A DNA stretch of 35,762 nt from Gammaproteobacteria bacterium (GCA_021324095.1 JAJPJT010000044.1:1-35762), one strand, 5' to 3'. Positions 9,815 through 19,460 are shown, numbered from the stretch's first letter. The notes: generated by a model not told the origin, from the sequence alone. Numbers and translations are program-made.

Positions 9815-12199
9815 GTGACCGAACTCGTCCTGTGGCTGGATCAACTCCGGATGAGCGACCTTGCCAAGGTTGGCGGGAAGAATGCCTCGCTCGGCGAGAT
9901 GATCGGCAACCTTGCGAAACTCGGCGTGTCGGTGCCGGGCGGATTCGCCACCACGGCCGAAGCGTTCCGCAAGTACCTCGAAACGAGCGGTCTGGCCGCC
10001 AAGATCCAGAAGCGGCTCGCGACATTGAACGTGGAAGACGTCAACGCGCTGACGGCGGCTGGCAAGGAAATCCGCGGCTGGATCGTGGATACCAGGTTGC
10101 CGAACGATCTCGAACAAGCGATCCGTTCCGCATACGAAAAACTCTGTCGCTCCTCCGGCGGTGAAAATATCCCTGTCGCCGTGCGTTCCTCCGCAACGGC
10201 GGAGGATTTGCCGGACGCATCGTTCGCCGGCCAGCAGGAAACGTTCCTCAACGTGACCGGCATCGAGGACGTGCTGCAGAAGGTGAAGGAAGTTTTCGCG
10301 TCGCTGTACAACGACCGCGCGATCGCCTACCGCGTGCACCAGGGCTTCAGTCACGAAGAAGTGGCGCTTTCCGCCGGCGTGCAGTTGATGGTGCGTTCGG
10401 ATATCGGCGCATCGGGCGTGCTGTTCACCCTCGATACCGAATCGGGTTTCCGTGATGTGGTGTTCGTCACCGCGAGTTACGGCCTGGGCGAAATGGTCGT
10501 GCAGGGCGCGGTGAATCCCGACGAGTTCTACGTGTTCAAGCCGACGTTGAAGGCCGGCAAGCATGCGGTGTTGCGCCGCAACCTCGGCGCGAAGCAACAG
10601 CGCATGGTGTACTCGGGCAAACCGGGCGAGCGCGTGAAGATCGAAGCCACCCCGGACGACCTGCGCCGCAAGTTCTGTGTCAGCGGTGCCGAAGTGGAAT
10701 CACTTGCGAAACAGGCGCTGATCATCGAGGAACACTACAAGCGCCCGATGGACATCGAGTGGGCGAAGGACGGCGCGACCGGCAAGCTGTACATCGTGCA
10801 GGCGCGGCCGGAAACGGTGAAATCGCGTGCGCACGCGACGCAGCTCGAACGTTTCCAGTTGAACGAGAGGGGCAAGGTGCTGGCCGAGGGCCGCTCGATC
10901 GGCCAGAAGATAGGCGCGGGCACGGCGCGCGTGATCCGCTCGCTCGACAGAATGCACGAATTCAAGCAAGGCGACGTGCTGGTCGCGGACATGACCGATC
11001 CCGACTGGGAGCCGATCATGAAAAAGGCCGCAGCGATCGTGACCAACCGCGGCGGCCGTACCTGCCACGCCGCGATCATCGCACGCGAATTGGGCGTCCC
11101 GGCCGTGGTCGGCACCGGCGACGCCCTGGAGAAGATTCCCGACGGGCATGAGGTCACCGTGTCCTGCGCGGAAGGCGATACCGGCTTCATCTACGACGGC
11201 AAGTTGAAATTCGAGCGCATCACCGCCGACCTCGGCGACATGCCGCCCGCGCCGCTGAAAATCATGATGAACGTCGCCAACCCCGAGCGCGCGTTCGATT
11301 TCGGGATGCTGCCGAATCAGGGCATCGGCCTGGCGCGCCTCGAAATGATCATCGCCAGCCACATCGGCGTGCATCCGAAAGCGTTGCTGCAGTACGACCA
11401 GCAGGATGCGGAAACCAAGAAGAAGATCGACGAGCGCATAGCGGGTTACGCGGGTCCGGTCGACTTCTATGTGGATCGCCTCGCCGAAGGCATCGCCACC
11501 ATCGCGGCGTCGGTGTATCCGAAAACCGTGATCGTCCGCATGAGCGATTTCAAATCCAACGAATACGCGAACCTGCTCGGCGGCGGCAAGTTCGAGCCGC
11601 ACGAGGAAAACCCGATGATCGGGTTCCGCGGCGCGTCGCGTTATGTGGACGATTCTTTCGCGGAAGCGTTTGGCTTGGAATGCAAGGCGGTCAAGAAGGT
11701 GCGCGAGGTGATGGGCCTCGACAACGTGTGGGTGATGATCCCGTTCATCCGCACGCTGGGCGAGGGCCGGAAAGTCATCGAAGTGCTGCGCACCAACGGC
11801 TTGGAACAGGGCGCCAAGATCAACGGTTCGCAGCCGCTGAAAGTGATCATGATGTGCGAGGTGCCTTCGAACGCGCTGCTGGCCGAGGAATTCCTCGACG
11901 TCTTCGACGGCTTCTCGATCGGGTCCAACGACCTCACGCAATTGACATTGGGCCTCGACCGCGACTCCTCGATCGTCGCCGGCCTGTTCGACGAGCGGGA
12001 TCCGGCGGTGAAGAAACTGCTGTCGATGGCAATCAAGACCGCGCGCGCCAAGGGCAAGTACGTCGGCATTTGCGGGCAAGGTCCGTCTGATCACGCCGAC
12101 CTCGCCGAATGGCTGATGGACCAGGGCATCGAATCGGTCTCGCTGAATCCCGATACCGTGGTCGACACCTGGCTGCGACTCGCGAAGCACAAAGGCTGA
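9815..12199 (+). CDS. ppsA: Phosphoenolpyruvate synthase
   Basis: Converts pyruvate, ATP and water to PEP, AMP and phosphate, the entry to gluconeogenesis from pyruvate or lactate. I prefer GTG at 9815 (794 residues): a GGAG ribosome site lies at 9805-9808, and the product then begins [11 protein letters not shown], matching the length of family N-termini. An ATG at 9803 adds four residues but has no ribosome site. The order is an ATP-grasp-like pyruvate/ATP domain ([13 protein letters not shown] near the N-terminus), then the phosphohistidine domain [17 protein letters not shown] with catalytic His418, then the PEP-binding TIM barrel. That barrel includes [34 protein letters not shown] and the terminal CGQGPSD cysteine. 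The Thr before the CHAA motif fits regulation by PpsR, which is encoded at 2651-3472. Confidence 0.96.
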   Translation: MTELVLWLDQLRMSDLAKVGGKNASLGEMIGNLAKLGVSVPGGFATTAEAFRKYLETSGLAAKIQKRLATLNVEDVNALTAAGKEIRGWIVDTRLPNDLEQAIRSAYEKLCRSSGGENIPVAVRSSATAEDLPDASFAGQQETFLNVTGIEDVLQKVKEVFASLYNDRAIAYRVHQGFSHEEVALSAGVQLMVRSDIGASGVLFTLDTESGFRDVVFVTASYGLGEMVVQGAVNPDEFYVFKPTLKAGKHAVLRRNLGAKQQRMVYSGKPGERVKIEATPDDLRRKFCVSGAEVESLAKQALIIEEHYKRPMDIEWAKDGATGKLYIVQARPETVKSRAHATQLERFQLNERGKVLAEGRSIGQKIGAGTARVIRSLDRMHEFKQGDVLVADMTDPDWEPIMKKAAAIVTNRGGRTCHAAIIARELGVPAVVGTGDALEKIPDGHEVTVSCAEGDTGFIYDGKLKFERITADLGDMPPAPLKIMMNVANPERAFDFGMLPNQGIGLARLEMIIASHIGVHPKALLQYDQQDAETKKKIDERIAGYAGPVDFYVDRLAEGIATIAASVYPKTVIVRMSDFKSNEYANLLGGGKFEPHEENPMIGFRGASRYVDDSFAEAFGLECKAVKKVREVMGLDNVWVMIPFIRTLGEGRKVIEVLRTNGLEQGAKINGSQPLKVIMMCEVPSNALLAEEFLDVFDGFSIGSNDLTQLTLGLDRDSSIVAGLFDERDPAVKKLLSMAIKTARAKGKYVGICGQGPSDHADLAEWLMDQGIESVSLNPDTVVDTWLRLAKHKG

Positions 12200-12245
12200 C
12201 GGATCGCCTGCGCGCAGGTACCTGCAAAGCGCATCGCAGGAGCGA

Positions 12246-12270
12246 GTCCTTCGACAAGCTCAGGACAGGC
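12246..12270. repeat. Short dispersed repeat (TTCGACAAGCTCAGGACAGG type)
   Basis: The core has inverted arms GTCCT and AGGAC, and flanking GCGAG/CTCGC can extend the stem. The same unit, with a changed loop, is found in opposite orientation inside the larger palindrome at 29321-29434. It sits just after ppsA, where it may shape the transcript end, but there is no T-run. Confidence 0.6.
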
Positions 12271-12358
12271 GTGCTCGCGACCGGTGCTGTTTTGATCGGG
12301 ACGACGTGCGCCAGCCGTGCCACAATACGGCGGCCTTCATCACGTGCAGGGGACGAAG

Positions 12359-13915
12359 ATGCGCGCTTGCCGGCTGCTCCCGTTGCTGTTGTGCCTGATC
12401 ACCTCGCCGGCGCTCGCGGCGCCGCGACCGCAAGCGCCGGACCTGCAAGATCTCGATGGCTACGTCCAGCAGGTGATGCACGACTGGCAGGTCCCCGGTC
12501 TTGCGATCGCGGTGGTGAAGGAGGGCAAGGTGGTGCTGGCGCGCGGCTACGGGGTGCGCGAGCTCGGCAAGCCCGGCAAGGTCGATGCAGACACCTTGTT
12601 CGACATCGGTTCCAACACCAAGCAATTCACCGCCGCGGCGCTGGGCACCCTGGTTGCGGCAGGCAAGCTCACGTGGGACACCCCGGTCGTCGATGAACTC
12701 CCGCACTTCAAGTTGCAAAGTCCCTACGTCACGCAGAACCTCACGCTGCGCGACCTGTTGACCCACCGCAGCGGCTACTGCGATCCCGGCGCGGTGTGGT
12801 ACACCAGCGACGCGGACGACATCATCGAGCGGATGCGCTGGCAGAAACCCGAGTACGGCTTCCGCACCACGTTTTGCTACAACAATGTCCAGTACCTTAT
12901 GGCGAGCCGTTTCATTCCGGCAGCCACGGGCAAGAGCTGGAACGATTACGTCGCCGCGCATCTGCTCCAGCCACTGCGCATGACCCGCACGGTCACGACC
13001 GACGCGGCCGTCGCGGCGGCGAACGACGTCGCCGCGCCGCACGGGATGGTCGACGGCAAACCCTCCGTAATCCATCGCTATTGGCCGCACAACATGGACA
13101 CCTTTGCGGCGGTGGGCGGCATCTGGTCGAGTGTCAACGACATGGGCCATTGGCTGCAGATGCTGCTCGCCGGCGGTCATTACGACGGGAAGACCGTGCT
13201 CGCTCCGTCGATCCTCCGCGCAATGGAAACGCCACAGATGCTGATCCAGCCCGGCGGCGTGGGCGACGAGATCCGCGCGTGGATGCCCGGCGCACATTTC
13301 TACACGTATGGTTTGGGGCTGTTCGTGCAGGATGATCACGGACATCAAGTGGCCTGGCACGCCGGCGACATCGACGGCATGGCTTCGGCGGTCGTGCTGG
13401 TGCCCGATGCGCAGCTCGGAATCGTGGTGCTGTCGAACATGAACCAGGCCAACGCGCGCTTTGCGATCGTTGCGCGCGTGCTTCAGACGATGCTTGATCT
13501 GCCACAGCAAGATCTCGAGCCTGGATTGCTCGCGCAAGCGAAAAAGGATCAGGCCGAATCCGACGCGATGGAAAAGAAACTGGCCGACACGCGAATCCCT
13601 GACGCGAAACCACCACTGCCGCTCAACGATTACGCCGGGACCTGGAAGGACAAACTCGACGGCGTAGCGCGCCTGACGGTCGAGCACGGCCATCTCGTGC
13701 TGCGGCTCGGCAATCCGGACTTCATCGGCGACCTCGAACCGTGGCACGGCAATACTTTCAAGGTGACCTGGCGCTACAAGTTCTACGGCGATGACTATGC
13801 CACTTTCGACGTCGACGCCATGCGGCATCCGGCATCTCTCAAACTCGAGGAAATGTCGTTGCACTACGAACGGGTGAAGTCTTCGGACGATACGCCGAAC
13901 AACAGCTCGAAATGA
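12359..13915 (+). CDS. Secreted serine hydrolase of the class C beta-lactamase/DD-peptidase fold
   Basis: A 518-residue exported protein with a signal peptide (MRACRLLPLLLCLITSPALAA). The beta-lactamase fold spans about residues 28-380 and shows the full active-site set: Ser85-x-x-Lys88 (SNTK), Tyr174-x-Asn176 (YNN) and His334-Ala-Gly336 (HAG, in place of KTG). A C-terminal region of about 120 residues resembles the DUF3471-type extension. Such proteins are penicillin-binding-protein-like esterases or peptidases, and most are not antibiotic-resistance enzymes. HAG instead of KTG is common in the esterase/EstB-like members. I chose the ATG at 12359 because it directly precedes the signal peptide and has a GGGGACGA stretch upstream. 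The exchanger gene begins 10 bases after its stop, so they may share a transcript. The substrate is unknown. Confidence 0.88.
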   Translation: MRACRLLPLLLCLITSPALAAPRPQAPDLQDLDGYVQQVMHDWQVPGLAIAVVKEGKVVLARGYGVRELGKPGKVDADTLFDIGSNTKQFTAAALGTLVAAGKLTWDTPVVDELPHFKLQSPYVTQNLTLRDLLTHRSGYCDPGAVWYTSDADDIIERMRWQKPEYGFRTTFCYNNVQYLMASRFIPAATGKSWNDYVAAHLLQPLRMTRTVTTDAAVAAANDVAAPHGMVDGKPSVIHRYWPHNMDTFAAVGGIWSSVNDMGHWLQMLLAGGHYDGKTVLAPSILRAMETPQMLIQPGGVGDEIRAWMPGAHFYTYGLGLFVQDDHGHQVAWHAGDIDGMASAVVLVPDAQLGIVVLSNMNQANARFAIVARVLQTMLDLPQQDLEPGLLAQAKKDQAESDAMEKKLADTRIPDAKPPLPLNDYAGTWKDKLDGVARLTVEHGHLVLRLGNPDFIGDLEPWHGNTFKVTWRYKFYGDDYATFDVDAMRHPASLKLEEMSLHYERVKSSDDTPNNSSK

Positions 13916-13925
13916 CGCCTGCTGA

Positions 13926-15002
13926 ATGAACGCGCCGTCACGTCAACGCGTGCTCGTCCGCTCCGACGCGATCATCCTCGGCGGCAGCGCGCTTTTGATC
14001 GCCGCGGCGGGTGTCACCCGTTTCGCGAACGTCGGTTCGATACTCGCATTCGCATGCTCCGGTCTCGCTGTCGCGCTGCTGGCGGCGCTGGTCGGCCGCT
14101 CGGTCGAGCAACTCGGCGATCGTTTCGGACCCGGCGCGACCGGCGCATTGCAATCTGCGCTCGGCAACCTTCCGGAACTGTTCATTGCCTTGTTTGCGCT
14201 GAAGGCAGGCCTGACGATGGTGGTGCAGGCTGCGCTGATCGGTTCGATCCTTGCGAACCTGCTGCTCGTGCTCGGACTTGCATTCACGGTGGGCGGCCTG
14301 CGCCACGGCGCACAGCCCATCGATTCGCAGCGGGCGCGCGCCACCACCGTCCTGATGCTGCTGTCGGTCGCGGCCATGGTGGTACCGTCGCTCGCGAGCT
14401 ATGTGCATACACCTGCCGCGCCGCACGAGGAGACGATGTCCCTCGCAGTCGCGGTGATCCTGCTGGTGCTGTTCGTGGTCACCTTGCCCGCAGCACTGAA
14501 GAACAAGTCCTCCGACGCCGCCGAAACGCACGAACCGCCAAGATGGCCGCTGCCGCTCGCGCTCACGCTGCTGTTCGCGTCGGCCGTTGCCGCCGCATTC
14601 GTGTCGGAATGGTTCGTGCACGCGCTGGAACCGGCGATGCGCAGCCTGCACATCTCCGATGCGTTCGCAGGTCTCGTGATCATCGCGATCGCAGGCAATG
14701 CGGTCGAGAACGTCGTCGGCATCCAGCTCGCCGCGAGGAACCGCTCCGAATACGCGTTTTCGGTCGTGATCAATTCGCCGCTGCAGATTGCGCTGGTGCT
14801 CGCGCCGGCGCTGGTGATCCTGTCGCGATTGTTCGGCTTCACGCCATTGACGCTGGTTTTCCCGCCGATGCTGGTGGTCACCGTCGCGATCGCGGTGCTG
14901 GTCACGGCGTTCATCACTTTCGACGGCGAATCGGACTGGGGTGAAGGCGTGACGATGCTCGCCCTGTACGCGATCATCGCAACCGCCTTCTGGTGGGGCT
15001 AG
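13926..15002 (+). CDS. Calcium/proton exchanger (CaCA superfamily, CAX type)
   Basis: A 358-residue inner-membrane antiporter with about eleven hydrophobic segments, expected to export Ca2+ (possibly other cations) in exchange for protons. Both alpha-repeat signatures are visible: GNLPELFIALFALKAG near residues 80-95 and GNAVENVVGIQLAARN in the second half, each with the conserved acidic residue that binds the ion. A soluble, charged loop (KNKSSDAAETHEPP) separates the two halves, as in other CAX proteins. The length is usual for bacterial members. The ribosome site is weak, and the gene starts 10 bp after the hydrolase gene, which suggests coupling. ChaA is an equivalent family name, but I do not assign a symbol. 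Confidence 0.9.
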   Translation: MNAPSRQRVLVRSDAIILGGSALLIAAAGVTRFANVGSILAFACSGLAVALLAALVGRSVEQLGDRFGPGATGALQSALGNLPELFIALFALKAGLTMVVQAALIGSILANLLLVLGLAFTVGGLRHGAQPIDSQRARATTVLMLLSVAAMVVPSLASYVHTPAAPHEETMSLAVAVILLVLFVVTLPAALKNKSSDAAETHEPPRWPLPLALTLLFASAVAAAFVSEWFVHALEPAMRSLHISDAFAGLVIIAIAGNAVENVVGIQLAARNRSEYAFSVVINSPLQIALVLAPALVILSRLFGFTPLTLVFPPMLVVTVAIAVLVTAFITFDGESDWGEGVTMLALYAIIATAFWWG

Positions 15003-15020
15003 GAACCGGATTTCCTTTGC

Positions 15021-15227
15021 ATGCCTGGTCCTGCCACCCTGTTCTGCGGCATGCTGTTCGGCGCCATCGGCGTCGGGTACTTCGTGTACGGCAAGCGGCA
15101 AGCCGCGATCATGCCGCTCGTCTGCGGGATCGCGCTGGTGGCGTATCCGTGGTTCGTTGCGAGCGTGCCGTGGCTTATCGTGATCGGCCTGATCCTGATG
15201 GCAGTCCCGTTCTTCGTGCGTTACTGA
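15021..15227 (+). CDS. Small conserved membrane protein, two to three TM segments
   Basis: A 68-residue, very hydrophobic protein starting 19 bp after the exchanger gene, with an AGGAA sequence overlapping that gene's stop region. It shows a first hydrophobic segment (residues 5-22), a short basic turn (YGKRQA) and a second long hydrophobic stretch (30-65) ending FFVRY. Small proteins of this shape are widespread and uncharacterised in gammaproteobacteria. Its position suggests co-expression with the exchanger, but no function can be assigned. Confidence 0.7.
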   Translation: MPGPATLFCGMLFGAIGVGYFVYGKRQAAIMPLVCGIALVAYPWFVASVPWLIVIGLILMAVPFFVRY

Positions 15228-15267
15228 CAGTGACGGATTCGACGAGCGACGTGGCCTTCGACAACCG

Positions 15268-15287
15268 CGTTCGCAGTCCTGCGAACG
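15268..15287. terminator. Hairpin between convergent genes
   Basis: CGTTCGCA and TGCGAACG form a perfect 8-bp stem around GTCC, between the convergent small membrane protein gene and the PEP-CTERM gene. It is well placed for a bidirectional transcript-end hairpin. Neither strand has a T-run, so a Rho-independent terminator is not proven. Confidence 0.35.
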
Positions 15288-15353
15288 AAGTCCGGTCCGC
15301 GTCGAGACGCAAACCGGACCTGATTCAGGTACTTCAAAGCCCTGACGGGATGA

Positions 15354-16055
15354 TCATCCGGCAAAGTGCCGACGGCGCCACGCCAGCCAGCCGCACAGCA
15401 ACACGCCGAAACCGAGCAGCCCGAGGGGTGCAGGCTCCGGGACGCTGGTGATCGGTGGCTGCTGCGTCGCGGCATCCACGTTCAATATGTCGAACGCCCA
15501 GAAGTTGCCGCGAGCCGAGGCCGCACCGCGATTGCTGACGTCGCAAAAGCTGGTCGCTCCGCAATTGCTCCAGCCGGAGGTGAAATTCCCATCCCCCTGC
15601 CGCGCGAATCCGTTGGAAAGGTACGGTCCGTTGGCGAAGTTGTTGTATTCCATCACCGCTACCGTGTAGTTGCCAGGATCCAGAAGCGCGCTGAAATACG
15701 TGTCCCAGCACGCGCCGGTCAAAGCGTCTGCAGCAACGTAGGAACAGCCGCCATCGTCGTTCTGGTCGATGTACTTGCCGGTGCCGTCGAACAGCGCCAG
15801 GATCGGATCGAAACCGCCACGCGCAATGGTGTCACCGGCAGCGTTGACGCCGCCGGCGTAGCTCCAGGTGCGCAAGATGACCTGCGACTGGCTGCCCACC
15901 GTGAAGTTGAACAACTGGACGTCGGAGTCGTGCCCGAACGTTCCCGTGAACGAATAATCGCTGGTCGTGGCTTGCGCGGTGCCTGCGGCGAATATGCCGC
16001 CCAGCACGAGCGCGCCGAAGACGCCGAACGCCGTGCGTGCCAATTTCCTGATCAT
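15354..16055 (-). CDS. Exported PEP-CTERM-anchored protein, DVUA0089-like
   Basis: A 233-residue secreted protein with an N-terminal signal peptide (cleavage near AQA) and a strong GGAGGG ribosome site before ATG at 16055. The body resembles the DVUA0089 family: TGTFGHDSDVQLFNFTV, then LRTWSYAGGVNAAGDTIARGGFDPILALFDG and a DPGNYTVAVMEYNNFANGPYLSNGF section. These look like a small beta-sandwich. The C-terminus (from about residue 205) is a complete sorting signal: VPEPAP, a hydrophobic helix and WRRRH. In PEP-CTERM systems an exosortase recognises this signal, usually in exopolysaccharide-producing biofilm bacteria. No exosortase or polysaccharide gene is in the window, so that machinery must be elsewhere if the signal is used. 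It is transcribed against its neighbours. Confidence 0.85.
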   Translation of the reverse strand: MIRKLARTAFGVFGALVLGGIFAAGTAQATTSDYSFTGTFGHDSDVQLFNFTVGSQSQVILRTWSYAGGVNAAGDTIARGGFDPILALFDGTGKYIDQNDDGGCSYVAADALTGACWDTYFSALLDPGNYTVAVMEYNNFANGPYLSNGFARQGDGNFTSGWSNCGATSFCDVSNRGAASARGNFWAFDILNVDAATQQPPITSVPEPAPLGLLGFGVLLCGWLAWRRRHFAG

Positions 16056-16337
16056 GTTTTCCCTCCCGGTGAGTTGTGGTCCCGGACCGCGGAGCTACGG
16101 AAGCAAGTCTCATGCCGAAGCGGTAATCCACTTCAAATTCAAAAGCTTGAGACAACGTGCCATGCATCGACGTGTCAGAAAGATTGCAGAAATGTAAAGG
16201 TTCCCGACGGCTTGGTTCGATTGCTGCTTCATATCGGTGTCGAACGTGGTGCCGCGTCCCGACGGACCGAACTTGCACGCGATGGCCGAGCGGCGATGGC
16301 ATCGGCGTGCGTTTGTGGCCGACTCGAATGTGTAAAA

Positions 16338-16718
16338 ATGCCCGACAGCCAGGCCGACTTCGGCTCGGCCCTGCTCGCCTTCGCGCATGACGAGCGCCAT
16401 GCTTTCGCGGTCTGGCTGTTCATCGCAGGCGCGGGTTTCGGCCTCTCCAGCGGCGCGGCCGGCGTGTTCGTGACGCAGGCCGTCGGCCAGAACCGGACCG
16501 GCATCGTGAACGCCTTCAACAGCCTCGCACGCCTGGTGATCGGCGGCATCGGTGCGCAGGTCGCGGCCGCGATTCTCAAGTCGCAAGGCATCGCCGGCAG
16601 CAACACGCCGCACGAGTCGGCATTCGTCATCGCGTTTGGCCTCTGCGCTTTGCTTGCCGCGGTCGGCACCGGTTGGCACTCGTCGTGCCGTCGAAATCCG
16701 GCGCATCGGCGCCCCTGA
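16338..16718 (+). pseudogene. Remnant of a multidrug-type MFS transporter (C-terminal helices only)
   Basis: About 126 codons are open. They read as the last helices of a major facilitator superfamily drug/proton antiporter: AVWLFIAGAGFGLSSGAAGVFV, then TQAVGQNRTGIVNAFNSLARLVIGGIGAQVAAAIL and SAFVIAFGLCALLAAVGTGW. The glycine-rich motif and the NAFNSLARLVIGG stretch are typical of the C-terminal part of DHA2-like transporters. Full-length proteins have 400-500 residues; the first ten or so helices are missing and the sequence upstream shows no similarity. It is best read as a deletion remnant, though a short membrane peptide could still be made. The Met at 16338 is only the first in-frame ATG. 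Confidence 0.72.
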
Positions 16719-16776
16719 GCGCGCACCGCCAGCCGTGGGGTTACACTGGCCGGCGCTCTTGTCCGGGTCGCGCAGC

Positions 16777-17721
16777 ATGCTGAAGACATTCACTGTTGTC
16801 GTGCTTTTCGTCGTCGGTTCGTTTGGTGGTGCCGCCAGCGCCGCCGAGGCTCAGGCGTATTTCGCGCTCCACGATCTCGGCCATGGCGTGTGGGCCGCGA
16901 TTTCTCCCCCGAAAAGCAAGGCTGGCGCCAACGCCGGATTCGTGATCGGTCCGGACGGTGTGCTGGTGATCGACACGTTCGAAGATCCGGCGGCCGCCGA
17001 GGCCATGCTGGCCGCGATCCGCACGAAGACCAACAAACCGATCCGCTACGTGGTCGATACGCACTACCACCTCGATCACGTGGCCGGCAACAACATCTTC
17101 GCCGCAGCCGGCGCGGTGGTGGTGGCGCAGGCCAATGTCAGGAGCTGGGAACGCACTCAGAACCTGAAATTCTTCGGAGACCGTCCCACCGCAAAACAGA
17201 AAACGTTCGTTGCGACGCTGGGACTGCCATCCGTGACCTACCGGCGCGGCATCACGATTTGGCTCGGCGATCGCAAGATCGTCGTGCGGGCACTCGAAGG
17301 CCACACCGGCAGCGACTCGACTGTGGTCATTCCCGACGCCAAGGTTGTGTTTACGGGCGACGTCTTCTGGAACCACACCCTGCCCAACCTGATCGACGCC
17401 GATACGAAACAGCAGATCGCCAGCAACGACGCCTATCTGCACGATTATCCGGATTACACCTTCGTACCCGGCCACGGTGACGTCGGCGAGGCGGCGGATG
17501 TGAGAGCCTTCCGCGATTACCTGGTGTTCCTGCGCAAGGCGGTGGCGGATACGCAGGCAGCCGGCAAATCCGGTGCTGCGCTGGTGAATGCCGTATTGCC
17601 GGAACTGACGCACACCTACGGCGGCTGGGGCTGGTTCAAGTACTTCGCGCGCCACAACATCGAACAGGCCGCAGCAGAATTGAAGGGTACCAAGCGCGTA
17701 CCGGTCGCGGAGCAACCATGA
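16777..17721 (+). CDS. Exported metallo-beta-lactamase-fold hydrolase
   Basis: A 314-residue protein with a signal peptide (MLKTFTVVVL... ending near ASAA) and an MBL-fold domain. The zinc signature is THYHLDH (His96, His98, Asp100, His101). Downstream ligands are in EGHTGSDS (His), FTGDVFW (Asp) and VPGHGD (His). Proteins of this shape include periplasmic quinoprotein-relay SoxH-like hydrolases and lactamase-like enzymes. The sequence does not show true B1/B2/B3 carbapenemase features, so resistance should not be assumed. The stop overlaps the start of the dehydratase gene by four bases (ATGA), indicating translational coupling. The ATG at 16777 is chosen because the signal peptide begins there. 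Confidence 0.85.
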   Translation: MLKTFTVVVLFVVGSFGGAASAAEAQAYFALHDLGHGVWAAISPPKSKAGANAGFVIGPDGVLVIDTFEDPAAAEAMLAAIRTKTNKPIRYVVDTHYHLDHVAGNNIFAAAGAVVVAQANVRSWERTQNLKFFGDRPTAKQKTFVATLGLPSVTYRRGITIWLGDRKIVVRALEGHTGSDSTVVIPDAKVVFTGDVFWNHTLPNLIDADTKQQIASNDAYLHDYPDYTFVPGHGDVGEAADVRAFRDYLVFLRKAVADTQAAGKSGAALVNAVLPELTHTYGGWGWFKYFARHNIEQAAAELKGTKRVPVAEQP

Positions 17722-18704
17722 GCGCAACTGCTGTGACCCATCCATCCCTCGATGACATCCGCGCCGCGCGTGAAAAGCTCGATGCTCGTGTCCGCGAGAC
17801 ACCTGTCTGGAACTGGCGCGGCGATGCGATCGCGCGTTCGGCAGGAGCGGACACACAGGTCTTCCTGAAGCTGGAACTCTTCCAGTACACCGGCACCTTC
17901 AAGGCACGCGGCGCATTGCTCAATGCACTGGCGCTGTCCGACGAACAAAAACAGCGAGGCGTCACTGCGGTGAGCGCGGGCAACCACGCAATCGCGGTGG
18001 CGTTCGCGGCGCGCAGCGTCGGCACCACCGCGAAAGTCGTGATGCCGAAAACCGCCAATCCCGCGCGTGTGGCGTTGTGCCGCACCTACGGCGCCGAGGT
18101 CGTCCTGATGGACGACGTGTACGCCGCGTTCACGGAAGTCGAACGCATCCAGCGCGATGAAGGCCGCACGTTCATCCATCCGTTCGAGGGCGAGTTGACC
18201 GTCCTCGGCACCGCGACCGCCGGCTACGAGTTGTGCAACCAGGTCGAAACCCTCGATGCGGTGATCGTCCCGATCGGCGGGGGTGGACTGATCGCCGGCA
18301 TCGCCTGCGCCGTGAAGCAGATGCAGCCGCGCTGCAGTGTGTACGGCGTCGAACCAGAAGGTGCCGACAGCATGTCGCGGAGTTTCGCCGCCGGTTCGCC
18401 GCAGAAACTCGAACGCGTGAACACCATCGCCGACAGCCTGGCGGCACCGTATGCGCTGCCGTACAGCTTCGGCATCGCGCGCGAATTCGTGGACACGATC
18501 GTGACCGTCTCAGATGACGCGATGCGTCGCGCGATGGGCCTGCTGTTCGCCGACATGAAACTCGCAGTCGAGCCTGCCGGTGCCGCCGCCACGGCCGCGC
18601 TGTCCGGACCCCTGCGCGAGCGCCTCGCCGGCCAACGCGTCGGCGTGATCGTGTGCGGCACCAATATCGATCTCACCACGTTCGCGCGGCAGGCGATTCC
18701 CTGA
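17718..18704 (+). CDS. PLP-dependent serine/threonine dehydratase
   Basis: A 328-residue fold-type II PLP enzyme, expected to deaminate threonine to 2-oxobutanoate and/or serine to pyruvate. It carries the Schiff-base lysine Lys62 in TGTFKARGA, the substrate loop SAGNH (86-90) and the phosphate-binding loop GGGGL (187-191). It lacks the C-terminal ACT regulatory domain of biosynthetic IlvA, so it is of the short catabolic or TdcB-like kind. A serine racemase or beta-hydroxyaspartate dehydratase role is also possible within this fold. The start codon overlaps the stop of the MBL-fold gene (ATGA), which suggests the two are made together, although no metabolic link is evident. Confidence 0.9.
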   Translation: MSATAVTHPSLDDIRAAREKLDARVRETPVWNWRGDAIARSAGADTQVFLKLELFQYTGTFKARGALLNALALSDEQKQRGVTAVSAGNHAIAVAFAARSVGTTAKVVMPKTANPARVALCRTYGAEVVLMDDVYAAFTEVERIQRDEGRTFIHPFEGELTVLGTATAGYELCNQVETLDAVIVPIGGGGLIAGIACAVKQMQPRCSVYGVEPEGADSMSRSFAAGSPQKLERVNTIADSLAAPYALPYSFGIAREFVDTIVTVSDDAMRRAMGLLFADMKLAVEPAGAAATAALSGPLRERLAGQRVGVIVCGTNIDLTTFARQAIP

Positions 18705-18932
18705 ACCACGCCGCTTTTTGTTGTGCAGGCTGACGGCGTTTCGGGACTGGATCCGGCGAACTGCCGACGTCTTCCCGCGCGTGTCCGTGCTCGCAACACA
18801 ACAGGTCAACGAGGCGTGCGCTCCTGAACAAGAAGCGCGCGGTTTCACCGTCCATACACCGCCGCTGTGCTTGTATGGTCTTCGACCGCGGCGCTGTTGC
18901 CGCGGCCGTCTTTCGCAGTTCAGGAGTATCCA

Positions 18933-19361
18933 ATGGAAATCAGGGATGTCATGACATCGAATCCGAAATCTTGCCCGTCCAACGCAACCCTCGTGCAAAT
19001 CGCCGAAATGATGCGCGACGAGGACATCGGCGAAGTGCCGGTCGTCGAGACCGACGGCCAACACCGGAAGCTGCTGGGCGTCGTCACCGACCGCGACATC
19101 GTCGTGCGTGCCGTCGCCGCCGGCCGCAACCCCGAATCCATTCGCGCGAGCGACTGCATGACGGCGCCGCCGACCACGTGCAGGGAAGACGGTTCACTGG
19201 AAGAATGCGTGAAGAAGATGGCCTCCGAGCGAATCCGCCGGATGCCGATCGTCGATGTCAACGGTGATTTGTGCGGTATCGTCGCGCAGGCAGACCTTCA
19301 GGCGACCGACGCGCGCTCCTTGAAGGAACAACTCGGCAACCGCGTCTCGACCCCGCACTGA
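18933..19361 (+). CDS. CBS-domain protein
   Basis: A 142-residue cytoplasmic protein made almost entirely of two CBS motifs (about residues 1-62 and 70-132). Each shows the usual pattern: VMTSNPKSC...IGEVPVVE...LLGVVTDRDIV, then CMTAPPTTC...IRRMPIVD...LCGIVAQADL. CBS pairs bind adenine nucleotides and act as energy or ligand sensors. As a stand-alone protein its partner is unknown. AGGAG seven bases upstream of ATG at 18933 makes the start certain. It is flanked by gaps of about 190-230 bp, so it is probably transcribed on its own. Confidence 0.88.
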   Translation: MEIRDVMTSNPKSCPSNATLVQIAEMMRDEDIGEVPVVETDGQHRKLLGVVTDRDIVVRAVAAGRNPESIRASDCMTAPPTTCREDGSLEECVKKMASERIRRMPIVDVNGDLCGIVAQADLQATDARSLKEQLGNRVSTPH

Positions 19362-19460
19362 CGCTCGTTTTCGCAAACGCAGAAGCGATCCGTCACGCAG
19401 CGTAATCACCCCACTTTCGAATGCGTTTGATGCTTGGCCTTTCGAGCGGCTGCCTTGCCT

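Noticed and set aside
12209..12227. Overlapping palindromes CCTGCGCGCAGG and GCAGGTACCTGC after ppsA as a terminator
   Set aside because: The two stems exclude each other and no T-run follows. In GC-rich DNA such short palindromes are expected by chance.
16120..16170. A sigma-54-like site (TGGCACG) upstream of the PEP-CTERM gene
   Set aside because: The -24 part is present, but the GC of the -12 part is not at the required ten-base spacing.
16777..17721. Antibiotic-resistance metallo-beta-lactamase
   Set aside because: The fold and HxHxDH motif are shared by many harmless hydrolases, and no feature specific to resistance enzymes was seen.
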